From assembly GCA_025506515.1 (NCBI GenBank), contig CM046443.1, forward strand, positions 41,343,331 through 41,407,330: a stretch of 64,000 bases of DNA. Direction: 5' to 3'. The notes beneath the pieces are model-generated. The model had not been told where the DNA came from. It saw only the letters and a program-made list of their open reading frames with translations, and did not search any database. Below are positions 56,564-64,000 of the stretch, piece by piece (within the stretch, counting starts at the first letter, position 1; each line of letters opens with the position of its first letter). The stretch comes from Flaveria trinervia (Eukaryota; Streptophyta; Magnoliopsida; Asterales; Asteraceae). Position numbers and translations under genes: made by a program.

Positions 56564-58332
56564 TGTAACACCCGGTTATTTTCTTTAGAGTCAAAGAAAG
56601 AAAGAACAAAGTGAAGAAAAAAAGAAAAGATATTTTACCCAATTAGAGGGGTAAAAAAGTGTCAAAATGACCAAAAGGTTTGAAAGTGGGTGTAAAGTGA
56701 GAATGGCCGCCCACTCTCCTCTTAAAACATCCAAATCTTCAGATTTTTAGAGAGAGAAAGGAAAGACTAGTAGAACTCTTGGGTCTTTTTGAAGTAGTGC
56801 TGAAAATTCGAATTAAAGGTAAGAATTCATGGTTTTTAAGTGTTCTTAACTGGCCTTGCCTCGGTTGTATGCTTATGTGTGACGTGTGTGTTCGGTTGTG
56901 TGTTTTTAGTGGGTTTCTAGGTGGTTGAACTCAATTGCAAACGAGTTTGGAAGAAGCCATACTCAAGAGCTACAAATATGAGTTCTAGAACCCCTCTTTT
57001 ACTAGTTTTTAACTGATTTTGGGACTGGAAATGCATGAATGTATGTTTTTATAAAACTGGGTTTCATACCCGTATGTTTGAATGTGTGTATGTTGCAGGT
57101 ATGGTGTGATTTTGGACTGTGTTCATGATTTGATGATGTTATGGTTGTGTTTCTAAGGCTTAGAATGCATGATTTAAGCTTAGAACATGATATATGAGGT
57201 TTGGGGACTGAATCTGATGAATAGTGTGCCCAAGGCTGCTCATGCGCCCAAACAGAAGTTCATACGCCTAAGTTTAGAAAAAACTGCTTAAGTGTTGACA
57301 AATGCGGATGGAAAGTCAATGCGGATGGGAAGTCAATGCAGATGGAAAGACAATAAGGATGGAAAGTCAATGTGGATGGAAAGTAAATACGGATGAACAT
57401 TTAATGCGGATGAGTAAGTTCACGCGGATGAGAAGGTTCTTGCAATTGAACAACAAATGTGGATGAATAGTTAATGCGAATGAGTAAGTTATACGACTAA
57501 AAAAATGCGGATGAACAAAGACATGCGAATGAACAAATGCGGATGAGTTAAACTCAATGCGGATGAATAGATGTGGATAAGTTCAAGCGACTGAACAAAT
57601 GCGGATAAGTAAAGTCAATGCAGATGAACAAATGCGGATGAACATTGACAAATGAGGATGAGTAAAAGAAATGCGGATGAATAAAAAGGGAAATGCGGAT
57701 GAACACTTAGAATATTTTTTGACTTTTTAGGGAAAAGTGAAATGTAAGCTTTGACTTAGGAGGTTCCCGGGGGTTCATGTAAGCAAACTTTTGAGGTCAT
57801 AGATGATGTGATGGGCATGTATGATGATGTTATGATGTATGATTTATGCTTATGGATGATGGTATGTATGATGTATGTTATGTATGTATGATGCCCTGTA
57901 TGATGATGTTGACTGTGTATGGTGATGTTCCTTACATTGTATGTATATTTTCCCATGGCATTACATTGAATGTTAATGAATGAAATTAAAGTATTATGTA
58001 ACGTAAAGTGGAAGATAATGAAAAGAGAACATGATGAATGAATGCATGCATTAATGAACAAAGGAAAGTAAAGTAAGTCTTGCAAGCCTTGTATGTCGAA
58101 ACACGCCCAATGAAAGGTGTTAGTTCAATGGTGTGTGGGTTAGCTACCCCAGAAGGATGCACACCACGGGCCGTCTTTATGACTGACCATTTGTATAGAA
58201 CCTTTGTCGCTTACCCTAGATACTGTGGCCAGGCTGCTGTGCGCCATGACGGGGGGTCTATGATAAACCTCAGCCTAGTATTAGCTTTATGCATGACGGT
58301 GGGTATAGCACATGACAATGGTACACCTGAAT
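56564..58332 (+). repeat. LTR F, 5' part (1.77 kb, TGTAACACCCGG)
   Basis: Same start as E2 and close to the solo LTR (6228-9019). Shares the purine microsatellite near 56750, 'catgcgcccaaacag' at 57241 and 'gtctttatgactgacc' at 58173. In place of the CATGCGCC array it has AATGCGGATGAA repeats (57300-57710). Ends where LTR G begins. Confidence 0.75.
57300..57710 (+). repeat. AATGCGGATG(A/G) minisatellite in LTR F
   Basis: About twenty imperfect units with core 'aatgcggatg' separated by 5-12 bp ('aacaaatgcggatgag'). It occupies the position held by the CATGCGCC array in the solo LTR of the same family. Confidence 0.8.
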
Positions 58333-60911
58333 TGTGACATCCGTCACCTCAAGGGTCCGTCAATTAACGTGGTTTCCGTTAACTTTTCTTTAATCATTCA
58401 TACCTCATCCTTATAAGCTATTTGTGTGGATATTATACTTGCTTTATCATCTTTATGCTTGTGCTATCGTCAAATCGTATGCTATGCTTAAAACTTTTAC
58501 AAATTTCACCATGGTTATCACTAAATACATGGTTTTTATATAATATTGTTGTCATTAATAAAACCATTTTTAAGTTACCAGTTATCATTAAACACATTTT
58601 TATCATCAATATAACTAGTCTATTAAAGTCATTTTCAACCGAAACAAATTTGGGAAATTCGGGGATTTAAGTGCAGGGACTAAATATGCCATTTTCCAAA
58701 CTTGGGCTGGCTATATAAACCCCATTTCCCAGCCCTAGCTTCATTCACTTCATCTTCTTCTTCTTCATTCTCTTCTTCACTTTCATCTTCTTCCTTGCAT
58801 CAAAACCGCCCCATTTAATCACGTTTTCTTCGTCTAGACTTTGACTAGAACCGAGTCTACTCAATTCTTGCAGGTAGACGACCTTGGTTGTCCCTTTTCT
58901 TGCTTTTTCATTGCTGTCCACTTAGGGTTTTGGGTGTTCGGGTCCAACCCGAACACATGTGGTCGTGTGGGTGCGTGTAATGTCTTTCTGCGTGTTCTTC
59001 TTGTTTGTGTATGTTAGTAGAGTGTTTCTGGAAGTCCTTGTTGTGTAAAACTACCGAAGGCTGCTCTGCACAGCTGCAGTCGCGAATCTGCCATTCTGGC
59101 GACTGGGTCTGTCATGCGACTGAGCCGTACGACTGGGTGAGTCGTGCAACTGAGTCATGCGACTGTGTCATTCGGGCGACTGAGTTGTGCGACTGGGTAT
59201 GTTGTCCGACTGATTCGTGTGATCAAATGAATGTGTGCGATTGAGTCAATGCAGATGAGTGTATGCATGCGATTGAGTCTGTGACCGAATGAATGTGTGC
59301 GATTATGCGTGTATCGCATGACTGAGGCCAATCGTACGAATGGAGGTTCAATCGTATGAATGAACCTGATTGGTACGAATGAAGGTTGATTCGTGCGTAT
59401 GGAGGTTGAGTCATGCGATTGAGTGCTGTGTGGTACGACTGAATGTCAGTCGCACGAATGAAGGTTCAATCCTACGAATGAAGCTAATTCGTACGAATGA
59501 GGGTTGATTCATGCGAATGGAGTGTTGAGTTGTGCCTCTAGTCCTGTTGTGCAACTGAAGTTACGGTGTGTGTGAATTCCTTCTCGTATGTCGTGTGATG
59601 ATAAGGTAACATCAACACAGTTGCCATTGCTCGACCACAAAGATTAAAGTCGATGCTATCAAGGCTACAAATACTATTCCAAATCAAATCAACCTAACAT
59701 TTTATAATTCTCAACAACCCATTTGTGACTACTAATATTTAACAAATACTTCTCTTACAACAATGGAACTTTTACACAATATCACCAGCAATGGCGACGG
59801 TTTTAGTACTTGGATCTACATAAGATCTAATACACATGTCTACTTGTGTGTGTTACACACGACCGAATCGATACAACCCGAACCGACCGAACGTCATTAT
59901 TTACTTTATGCTTATCATTAATGCTTAACAATAACTGTCAATAGGTGTTTGACCATTCATTGCATACTACACTTCGGAAACTTTGATCATTCATACTTAC
60001 CAGTTAACAAGTGACTTTCGTGGCCCATTTTTATGCTTATACAACTTTTCAATCATTTACAAACTTGGGGGGAAAGTATGCTCACCCACTTTTCATGCTG
60101 TACAACTTACGTACAATTTACATACTTGGAATCAATGTGTTACTGTTATGTGAGTACTTATCTGATACATGCTTGAGTTTGCTGTGTGGTACTTTCTTTA
60201 CAACCATTTAATTCTAGTGTGGGAACCAATGAATAGGTATTGGTAGTACTACTGGGTTGACACCCCCACCCTTGTTGGTTGGTATACTAGTTAGTACCAA
60301 CCATAGTCAGGAACGGGCCTTGGGTGAATATATTCCGACAAGATTCTGTGTGTACGTCATTAGGTTTGGTTGTAAAGCTCATGTCATGTGATTTTGCTTA
60401 CTTATAACTGTATTCATGGTGTTCCACAACAATTACTATACAACATCAATGACTTATTTACAATTTGGACCTGCGAGCTCACCAACAATTTTGTTGACCA
60501 TTTTGAGCATATCTTTTTAGGTGACAATGCTAATTGAAGATCTAGGTGTGCTGCCTTAGTGGAGATCCTAGGATGCATTTTGAGACTAATCATACATAAC
60601 GAACATTGTCTTTTTGGAACGTTGTTGTAGTCTGCTTTAAACAACATTACCTTTTTGATACTTGTTCCCGGGTTGTGGGAAATAGATTACAATGTTATCT
60701 TCTTTGTTTATGTGAATCATCTATCATGTTTATGTTTATGGCTATGTTTTCATGAATATTGACTAAACATGACACAAGTCTCCTTTGTGTCAGGTGTCGT
60801 CATGACACGCTTGTCATCATTTATTATATTGCATCTCTAGTGCTTACCATGTGTTATGACGATCCCGTCTCGTTACATCCCTGTGTTTCCACATTTAGTG
60901 GGGGTATGACA
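58333..60911 (+). repeat. Element G 5' LTR (2.58 kb, Gypsy type)
   Basis: Starts TGTGACATCC (or TGACATCC at 58335) and ends GGGGTATGACA, three bases before a perfect primer-binding site. Possible TATA box CTATATAAAC near 58712, followed by a CT-rich leader. Contains CGACTG/CGTACGAATG motif tracts at 59090-59530. Confidence 0.82.
59090..59535 (+). repeat. CGACTGAG / CGTACGAATGA motif tract in LTR G
   Basis: Many units such as 'tcatgcgactgag', 'cgtacgactggg' and 'cgtacgaatgaaggtt'. The sequence resembles the tracts in the D1 and D2 LTRs and the D2 spacer, although G is a Gypsy-type element. Confidence 0.8.
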
Positions 60912-60914
60912 GAT

Positions 60915-60927
60915 TGGTATCAGAGCC
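60915..60927 (+). promoter_or_regulatory. Primer-binding site of element G
   Basis: TGGTATCAGAGCC, a perfect complement to the 3' end of plant initiator Met-tRNA, three bases after the LTR end. Confidence 0.92.
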
Positions 60928-61513
60928 ATTGGTTATAGAGAATTAGGCAATACACTTGACATAGACTATAACCTAGGAACCTTCATGTAGATTTGCATGC
61001 TAGGATCTGTGTGCATTTTATATCTCATGTATGTGTTCCTCTTTACTTGATTCATTTATCTATCTACCTTGTGATCTTTTCACCCTATGAGAGAGCCCTT
61101 ATGCTCACTCTTTATGGGATGCTTCTATCGAATCTTCCGTTCCCTCTGCGCGCCGAGTTGGTTTATCAAACCCGGGTATTAAACCCAAAGAGATCTCCAC
61201 ATATCATGCTATTGCGCTTGACCTTGGACATTGAGAATTACCCTGAGGAGGTTATGTCTGAAACCTCGAAAGAGGAGGAGATAGACAACATTCGCTAGAC
61301 TAACGTGATTATATGCATGAGTTTTCAATTATTATGATGGATTACCTGTTGGAACATTACCTATACATGGTGTGAGAACTACATGACTTGTATGTGATGG
61401 GTGGTAACAACAAGTGTGATATTAACTTGGAATGCTAGACTTTGATGAGTGGTATGGTTAATATGCTTTGAAATGGTTAAAGCTTATGTGTTTACTACTT
61501 CTATGATTAGAAA
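60928..61513 (+). other. Element G leader
   Basis: Untranslated region between the primer site and gag. It contains an unconvincing open frame of 101 codons (60993-61298) with no motif that I recognise. Confidence 0.6.
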
Positions 61514-62850
61514 ATGCCGCCTCGAAGAGTTACCCACAGCAATAGTGGCAGAAGTGAAGCCCCGAGAGGCAGAGGCAGAGCACCAAGAACAAATGATGGC
61601 CCGACCAGCAACAATCAAGGAACAGGAAACACTAACATGGCAGCTCTGATTACTCAACAGCTGGCTGCACTGATCCCGACTATTGTGGCCCAAGTAAGCA
61701 ATGCTCTTCAAAATCACCACCCCCATAGGGATGGTGGCAATGATAGTGAGGATAATTGGAACCCGACTGGGAACGAGAGTAACCAGGAGACCAGGAATGG
61801 TGGTACAGCCGGTAATGAGACTGGGGTTGTTAATGCTAGAAGGGGGTGTTCATACAAGGAGTTTGTGGCCTGCAAACCGAAAGAGTTTGATGGAAAGGGT
61901 GGAGCAATAGCGCTGACCAGGTGGCTTGAGAAGATGGAGGCAGTGATCGATATCAACGAATGCCTCAACATCCAGAAAATCAAGTATGCCACGTGTTCAC
62001 TACAGGGCAAGGCGCTAACTTGGTGGAACTCCCAGGTTCAGGCTAGGGGAAGAGAATCAGTGATGCAGATGTCATGAGATGAGTTTAAGGCCCTAATCAT
62101 TAAGGAGTACTGCCCCCTCAACAAGATGGAGAAACTGGAGCATGAATTCTGAATCATGCTATGGTGGGGGCTTGGCACGTAGCTTACACTGGTCGTTTTC
62201 ATGAGTTGGCAAGATTGGTTCCAATCTGGTCACTCCAGAATCAAAGAGGATCGAGAGGTAAGTTTGGGGACTTGCGCCTCAAATCCGGGCAATGGTAACA
62301 ACAACTGCTCCTCTTACAATCAGGAGCGCAATTCTGAAGGCTGGCACTCTGACTAACGACATGATGAGAACAGGGGTATTGGGAAAGGGAGCAGAGAAAA
62401 GAAAGGATGTTGGGGAAACGAGCCGGTCGAGTGCCGGAGATTTGATAAAAGAGCCAAGACAACCAAAATTTTGTGGCCGTGACACAGGGCAAAGAGAGTA
62501 TGTTGGGCCGCACCCAAATGTGCTAGGTGCAATTTCTATCATCCCCCAGCAATGCTGTGCTGGGTGTGCGTGAACTGTAGACGCCCGGGACATCTAGCAA
62601 AAGACTGCAGAGTGGCGCCGAATCTGGTGGCACCGGTCAACGCGGTTAACCCGCCGGGAATGCCAGGGCCTGTTATGAGTGTGGAAGCCCTGATCACTAC
62701 AGAAACATGTGCCCCATATTGAATCGGGTGCCAGGTCAACAAGGGAACAACCAATAGCCGGTGATAGCCATAGCTGGGAATCAAGGCCCGACAAACCAAG
62801 GGAATACAACTCGGGGATGTGCATTTGTCATTGGAGCCAACGATGCCCGT
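61514..62850 (+). pseudogene. Element G gag with two zinc knuckles (Gypsy type)
   Basis: Starts MPPRRVTHSNSGRSE, a basic Arg/Gly-rich N-terminus. The retrotransposon gag domain lies at ~61855-62060 (FVACKPKEFDG, ALTRWLEKMEAVI, ALTWWNSQV). A stop near 62077 and several frame changes (62140-62560) follow. Two CCHC knuckles are preserved in different frames: CVNCRRPGHLAKDC (~62560-62605) and CYECGSPDHYRNMC (~62670-62712). Packages genomic RNA in intact relatives. Confidence 0.85.
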
Positions 62851-63281
62851 CAGGACCCAAATGTTGTCATGGGTACGCACTTACTCAATAATCCATATTA
62901 TTTGATACTGGAGCAGACAATAGCTTTACATCTTCTGAGCTTGTGTAATTGCTTGATTTGAGTCCTAGTAGGCTAGAAACTAGCTACTCTGTAGAATTGG
63001 CCAATGGTAGGGTTGTACAGGCTAACGAAATCATTAGAAAGTGCTTGATGATATTGGAGGACCATGCCTTCGATATAGACTTGATACCCTTTGAGTTAGG
63101 AAGTTTCGACGTGATTGTGGGAATGGATTGGTTGTCAAAACACGGAGATGAGATTGTCTGTCGGGACAAAGTAGTACGTATCCCCATGTCAAACGGGGAG
63201 GTACTTAGAATTCAAGGAGAACGACCAGGAAGAAACCTAAAGGTATCTCCTACATGAAAGCACGCCGAAGTTTACGGAAAC
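62851..63281 (+). pseudogene. Element G protease, cut by LTR H
   Basis: Retropepsin-type aspartic protease: LLNNPYY then LFDTGADNSF (~62903-62932) with the catalytic DTGA, a stop/frame change near 62945, then an open frame 62949-63257 with ELGSFDVIVGMDWLSKHG (~63093-63146), the typical second half. It ends just before the RT region, where an array-family LTR begins at 63282. No RT, RNase H or integrase of G lies in the window. Confidence 0.85.
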
Positions 63282-63935
63282 TGTTAGGATCAGTGATCTA
63301 AGTTTGATTAATTAGAGAGTATTGTAGCGGAATTCGAACAACGAATTAAACAATTCACAAGAACACAATTGATATTCAATGTAACAGTACACGGTTATAG
63401 AAAGAGAGAATTCTGCAAAAGAAATATTTCATTCATATGCTTTTGTCGTGGCTCAATGTCACACATTACAAGTAGGTCAACATTCCTTATATAGGAAATG
63501 TGACGTCTGCTAATGTCACTTGATAGTGACATCTAACAGAATTATTTAAACTACTGAGAATGTTCTCAACTACTGATTACATCTCAGAGAATGCTTAAGT
63601 ACAAAAACATAAAACTACTGAACTACAACTACTAAAACTATAACTACTGAAAAAGTAAATTACAAGTACTGAAAGGAAACCATCACAACTACTGAAGTTG
63701 ATTACTTCAGCTGTGTGACAACTACTGATTACTTTGGTCTTCAGTCTTTGTCTTCAGTCTTTGTTCTTCAGTACTTTACTTTCAGACTTTGTCTTCAGCT
63801 CATGGCTTCAGACTTTGTCTTCAGACCTTGTAATCAGCTGATGTCTTTAGCTGTTGTGATCTTCTTCAGCAGTTGTAATGTCTGTGGGACTTAGAGGTTT
63901 TTCTGATCAGGCTCATTGGTTCTTTTGGTCCAACA
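63282..63935 (-). repeat. Element H 3' LTR, array family (654 bp)
   Basis: TGTTAGGATCAGTGATC ... TTTTGGTCCAACA, clearly related to the array LTRs but diverged and shorter. TATA-type CTATATAAGG on the minus strand near 63500. The CTTCAG-rich region (63735-63850) is present but not amplified into 28-bp repeats. Confidence 0.85.
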
Positions 63936-64000
63936 AACTCCCCCTGAACCAATGCAGCCAAAACCTCTAAACTTATTGATGATCCCACTTATTCTTGGCA
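63936..64000 (-). mobile_element. Element H internal region (start only)
   Basis: Polypurine tract AGGGGGAGTT at 63945-63936, then sequence matching 18759-18815 of array unit 1, continuing beyond the window. The rest of H and its 5' LTR lie to the right. Confidence 0.82.

Noticed and set aside
60915..60927. tRNA gene fragments
   Set aside because: The TGGTATCAGAG strings are 11-13 bp primer-binding sites beside LTR ends, with no cloverleaf or A/B boxes.

Overview
The window is plant nuclear DNA made almost entirely of nested LTR retrotransposons. I see no intact host gene, no tRNA or rRNA gene and no CRISPR array. Evidence for a plant genome: Copia-type polyproteins (zinc-knuckle gag, DSG protease, HHCC/DDE integrase, Y[VI]DD reverse transcriptase, RNase H), a Gypsy-type gag-protease, primer-binding sites complementary to plant initiator Met-tRNA, and long LTRs starting TGTAACACC. 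The gag-protease wording and the Copia style suggest a eudicot, perhaps Asteraceae; that is a judgement from memory, not a search. A 100-N scaffold gap lies at 45538-45637.

Layout. (1) 1-~2515: minus-strand fragment (Z) of the accessory ORF ('ORF3') of a Sirevirus-like Copia element. (2) ~2560-13425: element A, plus strand, 5'-truncated: broken pol, a spacer, ORF3, polypurine tract and part of a 3' LTR. A 2.8-kb solo LTR (6228-9019) with a perfect GGGAC target duplication sits in its spacer. (3) 13426-44044: element B, minus strand, same family as A, apparently inserted inside A's 3' LTR so that the two lie tail to tail. (4) Inside B, 17926-40190 is a tandem array of a third Copia family: LTR-unit-LTR-unit-LTR-unit-LTR, 22.3 kb, minus strand. 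Each unit keeps gag, protease and integrase but has lost most of reverse transcriptase and all of RNase H, and continues directly into an accessory ORF. (5) 44045-45537: the 5' end of Copia element C, interrupted by the 3' end of element D1. (6) After the gap: a DUF1985-type gene relic, LTR pieces, and D2 (48754-~55600), a D-family element that carries an ORF3-like gene and a gag scrap but no visible pol. (7) 56253-64000: a short AT-rich island, a truncated LTR F, Gypsy element G (2.6-kb LTR, primer site, gag, two zinc knuckles, protease), cut at 63282 by an LTR (H) of the array family.

Themes. The same modular accessory protein (N-terminal domain, coiled coil, W-x-[YF] module, GFxGRxxGPMS motif, basic tract) recurs in Z, A, B and, more distantly, D2. 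Each Copia family has its own short near-palindromic motif, clustered both in its LTR and in the noncoding block upstream of ORF3. Insertion order can be read from empty sites and target duplications. Most coding regions are broken, so the autonomous functions described are ancestral; many indels inside the array are private to one unit and may be assembly errors.
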